Shown one piece after another: positions 1 through 9,428 of a stretch of 64,000 nt of DNA (the stretch's first letter is position 1; every line of letters begins with the position of its first letter). A model generated the notes under the pieces. The model did no database searches. It worked only from the letters and a program-made list of their open reading frames with translations, and was not told where the DNA came from. The DNA is from Sphingomonas sp. SUN019 (GTDB lineage Bacteria; Pseudomonadota; Alphaproteobacteria; Sphingomonadales; Sphingomonadaceae): contig NZ_CP096971.1 in NCBI RefSeq assembly GCF_024758705.1, positions 682,001 to 746,000 of the forward strand, in the 5' to 3' direction. A program made the position numbers and the translations under genes.

Positions 1-1
1 C

Positions 2-886
2 GCCCAGCTCCGCCGCGTCGTCGAGGATCTCGATCCCGGCAAGAAGGGCAATCTGACCGCGCCGCAGAAGCTGTTCGGGATCATCCCGTTCGGCAACAAG
101 ATGCGCAATTACTTTGACAGCTACAAATCGTCGCAGACGCACATCAGCAGCATCCTGAAGAGCCTTGCCAGCGGCAAGGACGAGCTGCTGATGGACAATG
201 CCGCGATCGATACCGAACGCGCGAATCTGTGGACCGCGATGGGGCGGCTGGAACAGATGATCCATCTGTCGAAGACGATGGACGCGAAGCTGGAGGACAA
301 GGCGAACGAACTGGATCACAGCGATCCCGCCAAGGCCAAGGCGATCCGCGAGACCGCGTTGTTCTACGCCCGCCAGCGCACGCAGGATCTGCTGACGCAG
401 ATGGCGGTCACGGTGCAGGGGTATCTCGCGCTCGATCTGGTCAAGAAGAACAACGTCGAGCTGGTGAAGGGCGTCGATCGCGCTTCGACCACCACGGTCG
501 CGGCACTTCGCACCGCGGTGACGGTGGCGCAGGCGCTAACGAACCAGAAACTGGTGCTGGAACAGATCACCGCGCTGAACACCACGACCGCGGGGATCAT
601 CGATTCGACCGGCAAGCTGCTGCGCAGCCAGACCGCGCAGATCCACGAACAGGCCGCCGCGTCGGCGATCCCGCTGGAGACGCTGCAGCGCGCGTTCCAG
701 AACATCTACGACACGATGGACGCGATCGACACGTTCAAGCTGAAGGCGCTCGACACGATGAAAACGACGGTCGACGCGCTGTCGGGCGAGGTCGAGAAGT
801 CGAAGGGCTATATCGCGCGCGCCGAGGGTGCGACGCAGAACCGCCTGTCGTCGTCGCCCGACACGTTCAAGCTGGAGTCGGTGTGA
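2..886 (+). CDS. TelA/KlaA-family toxic anion resistance protein (5'-truncated)
   Basis: The reading frame is open to the window edge, so the N-terminus is missing; 294 residues are visible. The visible part has the family's long alpha-helical character, including PQKLFGIIPFGNK followed by a helix-rich stretch with NLWTAMGRLEQMIHL, and matches the TelA/YaaN (KlaA) family linked to tellurite or cell-envelope stress resistance. The real molecular activity of this family is not settled. An ATG at 101 lies inside the conserved region and is unlikely to be the start. The stop overlaps the GTG of the next gene by 4 bases, so the pair is probably translationally coupled. TelA-family genes often sit beside xpaC-like genes, which supports both calls. 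Confidence 0.85.
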   Translation, partial: AQLRRVVEDLDPGKKGNLTAPQKLFGIIPFGNKMRNYFDSYKSSQTHISSILKSLASGKDELLMDNAAIDTERANLWTAMGRLEQMIHLSKTMDAKLEDKANELDHSDPAKAKAIRETALFYARQRTQDLLTQMAVTVQGYLALDLVKKNNVELVKGVDRASTTTVAALRTAVTVAQALTNQKLVLEQITALNTTTAGIIDSTGKLLRSQTAQIHEQAAASAIPLETLQRAFQNIYDTMDAIDTFKLKALDTMKTTVDALSGEVEKSKGYIARAEGATQNRLSSSPDTFKLESV

Positions 887-1581
887 GCGATACCGACGAC
901 ACGATCGCGTCGGCGCGCGCCGCCTACGAACGGATCACCGGCGCGCGGTACGACGTAGTTCCTACGCGCCGACGTTCGCGTGGCGGCGGCTTGCGCAAGC
1001 GGGTGACGCGGATAGCGGTGGCCGACGCCGCGATCCTCCTCGCTGCGACGGTGATCGGGCTGTTCATTCCGCTCGGGATGTTCGGCGCGCTGGCGGTGAT
1101 GGCGCTGCTGATCGCGGCGACGGTGGCGCTGGCGATCTATCCGCAGGACGTGGCGTTGCCGCCCGAACGGCTGCGTCAGGCCGATTTGCGCACGCTGCCC
1201 GCGCAAACCGGGCGCTGGCTCGATTCGCAACGCGCCGCCCTCCCCGCGCCTGCGGTGATGGTCGCCGACCGGATCGGCGTGCGGCTGGATACGCTAGGCG
1301 TCCAGCTCGCCGCGCTCGACGATGACACGCCCGCAGCCGGAGAAATCCGGCGGCTGGTGGGCGAACAATTGCCCGAATTCGTCCGCGACTATCAACGCGT
1401 CCCGCGCGAGATGCGCGGCGTCCCCCGCAACGGCAAGACGCCCGACCGGCAATTGGTCGACGGGCTGGAGGTGATCGAGCGCGAGATCGGGCAGATGAGC
1501 GAACAACTGGCGCAGGGCGACCTCGACTCGCTCGCCACGCGCAGCCGGTATCTGGAAATAAAGTACAGCGGAGAGGGCTAA
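883..1581 (+). CDS. XpaC-like membrane protein
   Basis: 232 residues. The GTG start at 883 overlaps the upstream stop (GTGA), which fixes the start better than any upstream codon. Residues 1-46 are polar and basic, two adjacent membrane segments lie at about 48-64 and 66-86, and the remaining 145 residues form a cytoplasmic helical domain ending in repeated E/Q-rich helices (IEREIGQMSEQ). The arrangement (two TM helices plus helical tail, next to a TelA protein) is that of XpaC, annotated elsewhere as 5-bromo-4-chloroindolyl phosphate hydrolysis protein. That name comes from a phenotype; a hydrolase active site is not visible. Family assignment is by layout and weak similarity, so moderate. 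Confidence 0.55.
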   Translation: MSDTDDTIASARAAYERITGARYDVVPTRRRSRGGGLRKRVTRIAVADAAILLAATVIGLFIPLGMFGALAVMALLIAATVALAIYPQDVALPPERLRQADLRTLPAQTGRWLDSQRAALPAPAVMVADRIGVRLDTLGVQLAALDDDTPAAGEIRRLVGEQLPEFVRDYQRVPREMRGVPRNGKTPDRQLVDGLEVIEREIGQMSEQLAQGDLDSLATRSRYLEIKYSGEG

Positions 1582-1636
1582 GTCGCTCCGCTTATCGGTA
1601 GCGACAATGTCATGTCGATGCGGTAGCGGGACCGCC

Positions 1637-2416
1637 ATGATCGACCGCGTCAAGAACCTAGATGGCATCCACAACTTCCGCGATTACGGCGGCTATCAAG
1701 CGCGTGACGGGCGATTGAAGACGGGCGCGTTGTGGCGGTCCGGCCAGCATGGCGGCGCGACCCCGGCCGACCTTGCCGCGGTGTCCGAACTTGGCCTTTC
1801 GACCGTGATCGACCTGCGCGGCGACAGCGAACGGCGAGAGATGCCGTGCCTGCGTCACGACCAGTTCGGTGGGCTGGTGCTGTTCGCGCCGGGCGAAACC
1901 GCAGGGTCGGAACTCGCCCCGCACGAGGAGGCCGGGCGCGGCATCACCACGGCAGATCAGGCGAAGGCGGCGATGACGAAGCTTTACGCCGCGATGCCGT
2001 TTCGCCCCGTGCTGATCGGATCGATCACGCTGTATTTCGAGGCGCTGGCGACGCGCGACGGACCGAGCCTGCTGCATTGCCTGGCGGGGAAGGATCGCAC
2101 CGGCCTGGCGGTGGCGCTGCTTCATCGGCTGCTCGGGGTGCATGAGGACGATGTGATGGCGGACTACGTCCTGACGAACATCGCCGGAAATCCGCAGCGC
2201 CGGATCGCGTCGGCCGCCGGATCGATCCGCGCGCGCTATGGCGCGGGAATGAGTGACGAGGCGATCATCACGTTGATGTCGGTCGACCCGATGTACCTGG
2301 AGACGGCGACCGCGGCGATCCTCGATCGATACCCGACGATCGAGGCCTATGCCGAAACCGTTCTTGGCGTCGACGCCTCGCGACGCGAGGCGCTGGCGGA
2401 GCGGCTGCTCGCCTGA
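1637..2416 (+). CDS. Tyrosine-protein phosphatase (Y_phosphatase3 type)
   Basis: 259 residues from ATG 1637; another in-frame ATG at 1607 would add ten residues, but the conserved domain begins right after 1637 (NFRDYGGY). The protein tyrosine phosphatase signature HCLAGKDRTG carries the catalytic Cys (about residue 148) and Arg of the C-x5-R loop, and the family's N-terminal LWRSGQ and IDLRGDSE motifs are present. Members of this family hydrolyse phosphotyrosine and in some bacteria phosphoinositides; the substrate here is unknown. No signal peptide or membrane segment. It stands alone between the XpaC-like gene and a DUF2147 gene. Confidence 0.85.
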   Translation: MIDRVKNLDGIHNFRDYGGYQARDGRLKTGALWRSGQHGGATPADLAAVSELGLSTVIDLRGDSERREMPCLRHDQFGGLVLFAPGETAGSELAPHEEAGRGITTADQAKAAMTKLYAAMPFRPVLIGSITLYFEALATRDGPSLLHCLAGKDRTGLAVALLHRLLGVHEDDVMADYVLTNIAGNPQRRIASAAGSIRARYGAGMSDEAIITLMSVDPMYLETATAAILDRYPTIEAYAETVLGVDASRREALAERLLA

Positions 2417-2465
2417 ACAAATCGTGCATTGTCAGTTCATCCGCTTCATTGGATAGAGCCGGACC

Positions 2466-2882
2466 ATGAACAGCCGCATCACCGCCGCCGCCCTAGCTGC
2501 CATCGCCTTCCCCGCCACCGCCTACGCCGCGACGCCGATCAGCGGACGCTATCTGACCGAGGACGGGGCGGCGATGGTCGAGGTCGCCCCGTGCGGCCAG
2601 CAATATTGCGGCCGGATTGCGCGCGTGCTGAAGGCGAAACCCGGAGCACCGGCGACCGACGTCAACAACAAGGACGCCGCGCTGCGCACGCGGCCGATCG
2701 TCGGCATGGCGGTGCTGTCGGGCTTCGTCGACAAGGGCGACGACTGGCGCGGCAAGATCTACGATCCGCGCAACGGGAAAAGCTACAAGTCGATCGTCAC
2801 GCGCAATGCGGACGGATCGCTGAAGGTGCAGGGCTGCATCGCGTTCCTGTGCCAGACGCAGACGTGGAAAGTGGCGCGTTAA
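2466..2882 (+). CDS. DUF2147 family exported protein
   Basis: 138 residues with a clear Sec signal peptide (hydrophobic residues 6-20, likely cleavage after AYA, about residue 21). The mature part shows the DUF2147 pattern: ISGRYLTEDG at its start, a GRI motif, a WRGKIYDPRNGKSY segment and a C-terminal cysteine pair (GCIAFLC) plus a second pair near residues 43-48, which suggests disulphides in the periplasm. Small lipocalin-like beta-barrel proteins of this family have no proven function. A strong inverted-repeat element follows its stop and may end transcription. Confidence 0.8.
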   Translation: MNSRITAAALAAIAFPATAYAATPISGRYLTEDGAAMVEVAPCGQQYCGRIARVLKAKPGAPATDVNNKDAALRTRPIVGMAVLSGFVDKGDDWRGKIYDPRNGKSYKSIVTRNADGSLKVQGCIAFLCQTQTWKVAR

Positions 2883-2886
2883 GCTC

Positions 2887-3025
2887 TTATTCCTCCCCGG
2901 AACGGGGAGGTGGCAGCCCGCAGGGCTGACGGAGGGGCAGCCAAAACGGCTGACGTTGATTGGGTCTGCCCCTCCACCATTCGCTGCGCGAACGGTCCCC
3001 CTCCCCGTGCCGGGGAGGATTGAGT
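2887..3025. repeat. Compound inverted-repeat element (member 1)
   Basis: Two short hairpins bracket the element: CCTCCCCG-gaa-CGGGGAGG at 2892-2910 and CTCCCCG-tgc-CGGGGAG at 3001-3017. Inside, GGAGGGGCAG near 2931 pairs with CTGCCCCTCC near 2970. It fills the gap between two convergent genes. A closely similar element lies at 60786-60917. It can act as a bidirectional terminator; whether it is a mobile (MITE/REP-like) unit is inference. Confidence 0.75.
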
Positions 3026-3026
3026 T

Positions 3027-3680
3027 TCACACCGGCGCGGCGTCGGCCCCTGCACCGTAATGATGCCATGCGAAGATCGCCGCCGCGCCGCGGTGCGGCC
3101 GCCATGCCTCCGCCAGATCGCGGGTCAGCTTCTCGCTCGGGCGGGCGTCATGGCCCAGGATACGTCCGACCTCGATCTGCACCGCCAGGTCGCCCGCTGG
3201 CCACACATCCTCTCGGCCCTCGGCGAACAACAGATAGATTTCGGCCGACCAGCGCCCGATCCCTTTCACACGTACCAGCGCGGCGATCGCTTCCTCGTCG
3301 TCCTCCGGCAGGTTTTCCAGATCGAGCCGTCCGCTCGTGACCTCCTCCGCCAGACTTTTGGCGTAGGAGGATTTCTGCCGCGAGAAGCCGCACGCGCGCA
3401 GGGTTTCGTCGCTGGCGGCGGCGATATTGTCGGGCTTGGTCGGATCGCCGACCGCGGCCTCCAGCTTGCGCCAGACCGAATCGGCCGCGGCGACGCTGAC
3501 CTGCTGACCGACGATCGTGCGCAGCAAGGTGGCATAGCCGCGGTCGCGGATACGTGGCGCGGGATAGCCGACACGGGCAAGCGCCGCGGCGAACGCAGGC
3601 TCGCTGAGCGCCAGCGCATCGAGGCTGCCGCGGAGTTGCGCTTCGTTCAGGCCCATTTGAGGCTTCGCCTGTTGGCCCAT
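3027..3680 (-). CDS. DNA-3-methyladenine glycosylase, AlkA/HhH-GPD family
   Basis: 217 residues (ATG 3680; ATG 3656 is an alternative eight codons later, and neither has a strong ribosome site). Base-excision repair glycosylase removing alkylated purines. The helix-hairpin-helix lies at about residues 138-147 ([11 protein letters not shown]) and the catalytic Asp is in PAGDLAVQ (about Asp164), giving the HhH-GPD signature. The N-terminal [11 protein letters not shown] motif is also typical. Length fits the short AlkA-like group that lacks the N-terminal domain of E. coli AlkA. It is divergent from the ferredoxin gene, with about 54 bases between starts. Confidence 0.88.
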   Translation of the reverse strand: MGQQAKPQMGLNEAQLRGSLDALALSEPAFAAALARVGYPAPRIRDRGYATLLRTIVGQQVSVAAADSVWRKLEAAVGDPTKPDNIAAASDETLRACGFSRQKSSYAKSLAEEVTSGRLDLENLPEDDEEAIAALVRVKGIGRWSAEIYLLFAEGREDVWPAGDLAVQIEVGRILGHDARPSEKLTRDLAEAWRPHRGAAAIFAWHHYGAGADAAPV

Positions 3681-3734
3681 TGCAGGCTCGCCAAGGAGAC
3701 GGCATGGGGCGGGGGAATTTTTCGGGAGAGCATG

Positions 3735-4052
3735 ATGCCGAAGCTTATCGTCGTGACGCGCAATGGGGAAGAACGCGAGATCATGGGCGAGGCCGGCCTG
3801 TCGGTGATGGAGGTCGCGCGCGATGCCGGGATCGACGAGATCCTGGCGCTGTGCGGCGGTTGCTGCAGTTGCGCCACCTGCCACGTCCATGTCGACCCGG
3901 AATTTGCGGCCAAACTGAAACCGATGAGCGAGGACGAGAACGACCTGCTCGAATCGTCCGGCGACCGGAACGAATATTCGCGGCTGTCGTGCCAGGTCGA
4001 GTTCACCGACGCGCTGGACGGGTTGCGGGTGACGGTGGCCGAGGAGGACTGA
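3735..4052 (+). CDS. 2Fe-2S ferredoxin, adrenodoxin type
   Basis: 105 residues. Two adjacent ATGs (3732, 3735); the second has better spacing from the GGGAGAG ribosome site. Three cluster ligands lie in [10 protein letters not shown] (a C-x5-C-x2-C pattern with extra Cys inside) and the fourth in LSCQVEF near the C-terminus. Family knowledge: adrenodoxin-type ferredoxins carry electrons to P450s, to oxygenases or to Fe-S assembly. No partner oxidoreductase is next door, so the client is unknown. Cytoplasmic, no signal peptide. Confidence 0.9.
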   Translation: MPKLIVVTRNGEEREIMGEAGLSVMEVARDAGIDEILALCGGCCSCATCHVHVDPEFAAKLKPMSEDENDLLESSGDRNEYSRLSCQVEFTDALDGLRVTVAEED

Positions 4053-4136
4053 CGGACGCAGGCGCGGCCACGCCCGCGCCGATGCGCTAAGCGCAGCGTC
4101 CGGCACGGCCGGCGGGTCGGCATCGCCGAACCCGTC

Positions 4137-4159
4137 CGACGGCGGCTTTGCCGCCGTCG
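4137..4159. terminator. Hairpin between convergent genes
   Basis: A perfect 10-bp stem, CGACGGCGGC / GCCGCCGTCG, with a TTT loop lies between the ferredoxin and rlmB, which converge. There is no long T run after it, so it is a GC-rich hairpin that could stop transcription from either side or protect 3' ends. The rest of 4053-4333 shows no gene. Confidence 0.5.
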
Positions 4160-4333
4160 CCGCACGGAAGGTTAGGCTAAGGTTAGTCCAAGAACGCATT
4201 TTCGCACGCCTGAATCTAGTCCGAAAACGTCAAGATAGAATCGCGTCGAGGAAGCATGCTACCAGCGATGTGAAAGACCAGTTCCGACAATATCGCAGGT
4301 GCGGTCTTGTAGGAAAGTAGTTTCGCGACCTTT

Positions 4334-5092
4334 CTACCGCGCCGCCACCGCGTACAACGCGATCGCTGCCGCGTTCGACACGTTCAAACTCTCCACCCGC
4401 CCCGAGATCGGCAGCTTCGCCAGTTCGTCGCAGTGCGTTTCGGTATTCTGCCGCATCCCTTCGCCCTCCGCGCCGAGCACGATCGCGACCTTCTTCTGTT
4501 CGCCGAGAATAACCGACAACGTCTGCGGCGCCGCGCCGGTCAGCCCGATGCGCCAGAAGTTCGCATCGCGAATTTCGTCCAGCGCGCGCGCGAGGTTCAC
4601 GACGCGGACCCACGGCACGACCTCCAGCGCGCCCGATGCGGCGCGCGCCAGTGCCCCCGATTCGGGCGGCGAATGGCGGTCCTGCGTAACGATGCCGAGC
4701 GCGTCGAACGCCGCGGCCGAGCGCATGATCGCGCCGACATTATGCGGATCGGTGACCTGATCGAGCACCACCAACGGCCGCGGACGATCCTCTGGATCCT
4801 GCGCGCCCTGATCGAGCAGTTCGCCGAGCCACACGTCCTCCAGCGGATCGACCTCGATCACCAGCCCCTGATGCGGCGCGTCGCCGGGCACCAGCCGCGC
4901 GAGATCGGTGACCTCGGCATAGACGATCGGGATCACCGGCGGCAGTTGGAGCGACGAGAGCGCCTCGCGCGTGCCCCACACTTTCCGCACGGTGCGCTCT
5001 GGATTGGCGAGCGCCGCGGTGACGGCATGACGTCCCCAGAAGCGCGGGCGGTTGCCCTGCGCCTGGCTCGGCCGGTGTCCACGCTTGGCCAT
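4334..5092 (-). CDS. rlmB: 23S rRNA 2'-O-ribose methyltransferase, TrmH/SpoU family (RlmB-like)
   Basis: 252 residues. SAM-dependent methyltransferase of the SPOUT (knotted) class; RlmB methylates the ribose of G2251 in E. coli 23S rRNA. The three SpoU motifs are all present: DQVTDPHNVGAI (motif 1), LGAEGEGMR (motif 2) and SLNVSNAAAIALY (motif 3). The N-terminal part (about residues 10-80) is the substrate-binding domain of RlmB/TrmH group 3 proteins. The ATG overlaps the stop of the M28 peptidase gene by one base (TGATG), so the two are likely one transcript. Confidence 0.88.
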   Translation of the reverse strand: MAKRGHRPSQAQGNRPRFWGRHAVTAALANPERTVRKVWGTREALSSLQLPPVIPIVYAEVTDLARLVPGDAPHQGLVIEVDPLEDVWLGELLDQGAQDPEDRPRPLVVLDQVTDPHNVGAIMRSAAAFDALGIVTQDRHSPPESGALARAASGALEVVPWVRVVNLARALDEIRDANFWRIGLTGAAPQTLSVILGEQKKVAIVLGAEGEGMRQNTETHCDELAKLPISGRVESLNVSNAAAIALYAVAAR

Positions 5093-6690
5093 CAGTCGTC
5101 ACTCTCAGGGTATGCGAAGGGATCGGTGACCGCAGGCTTCGTCGGCAGCGGCGGCCGGGGCAGCGCCTTTTCGGCATTGGCGGCGTTCAGCAGGAAGGCG
5201 GCGAGGATCGTCGCGCCCTGCCGCATGTCTTCGGCACGCAGGTGGTCGTACGTGTCGGCCGACGAATGGTGCGTGACCGAATCGTAATCGAGCGGATCCT
5301 GGATGAACTGGAAGCCCGGCGCGCCGATCGACTGCATGAAAACGTGATCGGTCCCGCCGGTTCGCGCGGTCGCGACTTGCGTCATCCCCATCGAGCGGAA
5401 CGGCGCCATCCATTCCTGAAAGATGTTCGCCGCAGCCGGATTGTTCTCGGCATAAATGCCGCGCAGTTTGCCCGATCCATTGTCGATGTTGAAATACGCC
5501 GCCAGGTCGCGATAGCCCGGCTGCGGCGTGATCGGCCAACGCTTGTCCCACGTGAAATAGCGCGACAGGCCGGTCGTATTGGGGTCGTTCGGGCTGCCGC
5601 GGGTTGCGAGGTGCTTTTCGACATAGGCGATGCTGCCGAACAACCCCTGCTCCTCCCCGCTCCACAACGCGAAGCGGATCGTGCGTTTCGGCCGCACGCC
5701 CATCGCCGACAGGATGCGCGCCGCCTCCATGATCATCGCGCTGCCCGCGCCATTGTCGGTCGCGCCGTCGCCCGCGACCCAACTGTCGAGATGCGCGCCG
5801 GCCATGACGTAACCGGCTTTGGCGTCGGCACCCGGAATGTCGGCGAGGATATTGTAGCCCTGCTGGTCGCTGTCGTCGTATTTGACTTGGCTGACGATCT
5901 CCAGCGCCGGCGCGGGGCCGATCTTGGCGAGGCGGGCGAGGCGGCGATAATCCTCAGCGGCGATCTGCACGCCCGGCATCGACGGCGACTTGCCCGTCTC
6001 GAACATATAGCCTTCGCCGTGGACGAGTTTGCCGTCACGGTACGAGATCGTCGCATAACCGACCGCGCCCTCCGCCTTCAGGAACGCGTCGCGTTCGACC
6101 TCGAACAAATTCTCGCGCAGTTCCTTGGCGTCGGCGGCGGGATCGTTCTTCGGCTGATCGAACTGGTCGAGTTTCGAGAGGTCGTCCCCGGTGTAGCGCT
6201 TGAACCGTGGATTCGTCAGGTCGCGGGCATTTCCCGGCTGTGACACCAGCACGATCTTGCCCGTCAGTTTCCCGCGATATTGCGCGAAATCGCGCTTCTT
6301 CTCCATCGGCGCGACGACGATCGGCGCAGTCAGCGTGCCGTTCGTCGGCGGGGTCCACGCGATCGGGATCGCGGTCAGCTGAATCACGCGCGGCGTCGTC
6401 ATCCGCACGCTGGATCCGTCGATCGACCAGCCGCGGCCGAAATCGAAACCCTCCTTGCGCGCGTTCTTCAGGCCCCATTCGGTGAACTTCGCCAGCGTCC
6501 AGCCTTCCGCCACGCGCATCTGCGGCGAATTGGTCAGGCGCGGGCCGATCACGTCGCTCAGATGCTGCGCCGTCGTCATCACCTGACTGTGGTTCATCCC
6601 CTCGTCGATGATCCGCGCGGTCTGCCCCGCGTCCTGCGCGAGTGCAGGGACCGCGACGAACGCCGCCGCGGCAAACAGGAATGGACGCAT
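5092..6690 (-). CDS. Exported M28-family zinc metallopeptidase
   Basis: 532 residues from ATG 6690, which has AAGGGG upstream and a signal peptide right behind it (cleavage after PALA, about residue 18). Longer upstream reading is an artefact that would hide the signal peptide. A protease-associated domain is inserted before the catalytic part. Zinc-site motifs are in order: GAHLDSW (His), GATDNGAG (Asp), WSGEEQGL (catalytic/zinc Glu), FNIDNGSG (Asp) and THHSSADTYD (His). The family includes aminopeptidases and carboxypeptidases; the exact specificity cannot be told. Periplasmic or secreted. Confidence 0.9.
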   Translation of the reverse strand: MRPFLFAAAAFVAVPALAQDAGQTARIIDEGMNHSQVMTTAQHLSDVIGPRLTNSPQMRVAEGWTLAKFTEWGLKNARKEGFDFGRGWSIDGSSVRMTTPRVIQLTAIPIAWTPPTNGTLTAPIVVAPMEKKRDFAQYRGKLTGKIVLVSQPGNARDLTNPRFKRYTGDDLSKLDQFDQPKNDPAADAKELRENLFEVERDAFLKAEGAVGYATISYRDGKLVHGEGYMFETGKSPSMPGVQIAAEDYRRLARLAKIGPAPALEIVSQVKYDDSDQQGYNILADIPGADAKAGYVMAGAHLDSWVAGDGATDNGAGSAMIMEAARILSAMGVRPKRTIRFALWSGEEQGLFGSIAYVEKHLATRGSPNDPNTTGLSRYFTWDKRWPITPQPGYRDLAAYFNIDNGSGKLRGIYAENNPAAANIFQEWMAPFRSMGMTQVATARTGGTDHVFMQSIGAPGFQFIQDPLDYDSVTHHSSADTYDHLRAEDMRQGATILAAFLLNAANAEKALPRPPLPTKPAVTDPFAYPESDD

Positions 6691-6843
6691 CGATTGAGAC
6701 CCCTTGGCGATATTCGTTGCGCACGACGCTATGCCGCGGCGGTCGTGCGCGCAAGCGGTGTGGACGCGCGTTGACAGCCGAGCGGCGCTTCGGCATGGGG
6801 CGCCCTCGCTTTCACGAAGCGACGCGTTTCGACGCAACCCTGG

Positions 6844-6929
6844 GGACAGGTGGCCGAGTGGTTAAAGGCAGCAGACTGTAAATCTGCCCGTGCAAGCGTA
6901 CGCTGGTTCGAATCCAGCCCTGTCCACCA
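6844..6929 (+). tRNA. tRNA-Tyr (GTA)
   Basis: 86 bases with encoded CCA. Acceptor stem GGACAGG (6844-6850) pairs with CCTGTCC (6919-6925), then A and CCA. The anticodon stem GCAGA/TCTGC holds the loop CTGTAAA, anticodon GTA at 6878-6880. A long variable arm follows and the T arm carries GGTTCGAATCC. This is a class II tRNA, as expected for bacterial tRNA-Tyr. Confidence 0.97.
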
Positions 6930-7072
6930 ATAGCAGCGATACCTGCCGACCACCCGATCCGGTAAATTTCGTGCAACGCCGCACGGTAACGCGACTCGCC
7001 GCATCGTCCGGCGTATAGGCGCGGCGCGCTCGGTCGACGGCCGGGCAAGACAACCAGAGGCGATGGGACAGC

Positions 7073-7621
7073 ATGAAGAACGTCAAGGATCTGATCCGCA
7101 GCGGAGACTATGACGCCGCGTTGGCGGTGGTGGAGCCGGAACTGACCGGTCCGTCGCGGAAAGTCGCGCTGACTCACAAGATGCGCATCCTGATGCGTTC
7201 CGACCGGCCCAACGCGGGCGACACCATCCGCGAACTGCTGGCCGAGGGTGAGCCGACCGCGGAGGCGCATGCGAACCTGGCCGCGGTGATGATGATGCAT
7301 CGGAAATACAACGAGGCCGTGGAGGAAGGCCGCCGCGCGCTGTCGATCGATCCGGCCGCGGTCGCTGCGCGCAAGCGGGTGATCTCGACGCTGCAGCGCC
7401 TGCGCCGCGATCCGGAGGCGTTGGAGGTCGTCAACGCGGGGATCGCGCAGCATCCCGACGATGACAGCTTCGTCGAGCTTCGCACGCAGATCGAAGCGAA
7501 ACTCGCCCCTGCCGCCGCGTCCGAAACGCCGATCGCGGAGACTGCGCCGGAACCCGAACCTCAGCCCGATCTGCCGAAACGCAAGAAAAAGAAGTTCATG
7601 CGCTCGTTCGGCAAACGCTGA
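7073..7621 (+). CDS. TPR-like protein of unknown function
   Basis: 182 residues, no signal peptide or membrane segment. Residues 1-140 are alpha-helical with tetratricopeptide spacing; a clear TPR-like unit is AHANLAAVMMMHRKYNEAVE, followed by RRALSIDPAA. The tail (about 145-182) is low-complexity Ala/Pro/Glu followed by a very basic end (KRKKKKF). TPR proteins act as scaffolds; the partner is not evident. It sits between tRNA-Tyr and tRNA-Gly with no operon mates. Confidence 0.7.
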   Translation: MKNVKDLIRSGDYDAALAVVEPELTGPSRKVALTHKMRILMRSDRPNAGDTIRELLAEGEPTAEAHANLAAVMMMHRKYNEAVEEGRRALSIDPAAVAARKRVISTLQRLRRDPEALEVVNAGIAQHPDDDSFVELRTQIEAKLAPAAASETPIAETAPEPEPQPDLPKRKKKKFMRSFGKR

Positions 7622-7646
7622 TCGGCGCAGCGCTTCGTCGGAGGGG

Positions 7647-7720
7647 TGGAGCGGGTAACGGGAATCGAACCCGTGTATTCAGCTTGGAAGGCTGCTGTAC
7701 TACCATTGTACTATACCCGC
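7647..7720 (-). tRNA. tRNA-Gly (TCC)
   Basis: 74 bases with encoded CCA, on the minus strand. Acceptor GCGGGTA (7720-7714) pairs with TACCCGC (7657-7651), discriminator T, then CCA at 7649-7647. The anticodon loop CTTCCAA gives anticodon TCC (7688-7686). The T arm carries GGTTCGATTCC. Confidence 0.97.
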
Positions 7721-7738
7721 CCAAGGGCATCGCGGGGG

Positions 7739-7761
7739 TCGCCTGCCACAGAGGCGGGCGA
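7739..7761 (-). terminator. Possible terminator after the hut operon
   Basis: TCGCCTGC (7739-7746) pairs with GCGGGCGA (7754-7761) with one G-T wobble and a 7-base loop, just downstream of the hutU stop and before tRNA-Gly. No T run is seen. A weak candidate. Confidence 0.3.
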
Positions 7762-7772
7762 TCGGTCAACCG

Positions 7773-9428
7773 TCAGGCGAGGCTCGGCAGGTCGAGACCC
7801 TTCTGGCGCGCGCAGTCGCGGGCGATATCGTAACCCGCATCGGCGTGGCGCATGACGCCCGTCGCAGGGTCGTTCCACAAGACGCGTTCCAGCCGGCGTG
7901 CGGCATCGGGGGTGCCGTCGGCGACGATGACCATGCCGGAATGCTGCGAATAGCCCATGCCGACTCCGCCGCCGTGGTGCAGCGACACCCAGGTCGCGCC
8001 TGACGCGGTGTTGAGCAGGGCGTTGAGCAGCGGCCAGTCGCTGACCGCGTCCGATCCGTCGGCCATCGCCTCAGTCTCCCGATTGGGGCTGGCGACCGAT
8101 CCCGAATCGAGGTGGTCGCGGCCGATCACGATCGGGGCCTTCAACTCGCCGCTCGCAACCATCTCGTTGAACGCCAGGCCGAGCCGGTGGCGATCGCCGA
8201 GACCAACCCAGCAGATACGCGCGGGCAGGCCCTGAAAGCGGATGCGCTCCGCCGCCATGTCGAGCCAGCGGTGAAGGTGCGCGTCGTCGGGAAGCAGTTC
8301 CTTCACCTTCGCATCGGTGCGCGCGATGTCCTCCGGATCGCCCGACAGCGCGGCCCAGCGGAACGGCCCGACGCCGCGACAGAACAAGGGACGGATATAG
8401 GCCGGGACGAAGCCGGGGAAGGCAAAGGCGTCGGCGACGCCTTCGTCGAACGCGACCTGCCGGATGTTGTTGCCGTAATCGAACGTCGGCACGCCCATCT
8501 TCTGAAAATCGAGCATCGCGCGAACGTGAATCGCCATCGATTGCTTGGCCGCACGTTCGACCGCGGCGGGGTCGCTCTCGCGCTCGCGCGCCCAGCGATC
8601 GAGCGTCCAGCCGACCGGCAGATAGCCGTTGAGCGGATCATGCGCCGAAGTCTGGTCGGTTACCGCATCAGGACGAACGCCGCGCCGGACGAGTTCGGGA
8701 AAAATCTCCGCCGCATTGCCGACCAGCCCGACCGAAACCGGCGCGTTCGCCCCCGTCAACAGCGCCAGCGCCTCGTCCAGCGTCTCCGCCTGCCGATCGA
8801 GATAGCCGGTCGCCAGCCGCATTTCGATCCGGCTCGGCTGGCATTCGATCGCCAGGCACGACGCGCCCGCCATCACCGCCGCCAGCGGCTGCGCGCCACC
8901 CATCCCGCCCAGCCCGCCGGTCAGGATCCAGCGCCCCGACAGGTCGCCGCCGTAATGCTGGCGGCCCATCTCGACGAATGTCTCGTACGTGCCCTGCACG
9001 ATGCCCTGCGTGCCGATGTAGATCCATGATCCCGCGGTCATCTGGCCGTACATCGCCAGACCCTTCGCGTCGAGCTCGTGGAAATGCTCCCACGTCGCCC
9101 ATTTCGGCACGAGGTTGGAATTGGCGATCAGCACGCGCGGCGCATCCTTGTGCGTGCGGAACACGCCGACCGGCTTGCCCGACTGGACCAGCAGGGTTTC
9201 GTCATCCTCCAGCCGCCGCAGCGTCTCGACGATCCGGTCGAAACTGTCCCAGTCGCGCGCGGCGCGGCCGATGCCGCCATAGACGACCAGTTCGGCGGGG
9301 TTTTCGGCGACCGCGGGGTCTAGGTTGTTCATCAGCATCCGCAGCGCCGCCTCGGTCTGCCAGCTCTTTGCGCTGCGGATCGGACCGGTCGGCGCGACGA
9401 TATGGCGGCTGTTGTCGAGGCGGGTCAT
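7773..9428 (-). CDS. hutU: Urocanate hydratase
   Basis: 551 residues, full length for the family (about 550-560). Second step of histidine breakdown: urocanate to imidazolone propionate, using tightly bound NAD+ as an electrophile. The glycine-rich segment [13 protein letters not shown] is the NAD-binding loop and [14 protein letters not shown] contains the active-site Cys. Last gene of the minus-strand hutI-hutH-hutG-hutU operon. Its ATG overlaps the hutG stop (ATGA). Cytoplasmic. Confidence 0.97.
   Translation of the reverse strand: MTRLDNSRHIVAPTGPIRSAKSWQTEAALRMLMNNLDPAVAENPAELVVYGGIGRAARDWDSFDRIVETLRRLEDDETLLVQSGKPVGVFRTHKDAPRVLIANSNLVPKWATWEHFHELDAKGLAMYGQMTAGSWIYIGTQGIVQGTYETFVEMGRQHYGGDLSGRWILTGGLGGMGGAQPLAAVMAGASCLAIECQPSRIEMRLATGYLDRQAETLDEALALLTGANAPVSVGLVGNAAEIFPELVRRGVRPDAVTDQTSAHDPLNGYLPVGWTLDRWARERESDPAAVERAAKQSMAIHVRAMLDFQKMGVPTFDYGNNIRQVAFDEGVADAFAFPGFVPAYIRPLFCRGVGPFRWAALSGDPEDIARTDAKVKELLPDDAHLHRWLDMAAERIRFQGLPARICWVGLGDRHRLGLAFNEMVASGELKAPIVIGRDHLDSGSVASPNRETEAMADGSDAVSDWPLLNALLNTASGATWVSLHHGGGVGMGYSQHSGMVIVADGTPDAARRLERVLWNDPATGVMRHADAGYDIARDCARQKGLDLPSLA

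Noticed and set aside
1607..1636. Earlier start for the tyrosine phosphatase
   Set aside because: The ten added residues are Cys/Gly-rich and not part of the domain; no better ribosome site.
2887..3025. Possible CRISPR array or leader
   Set aside because: The repeat units are inverted hairpins without regular spacers and appear singly at distant places.
4137..4159. Strong rho-independent terminator
   Set aside because: The stem is perfect but no T run follows, so only a modest terminator call is justified.
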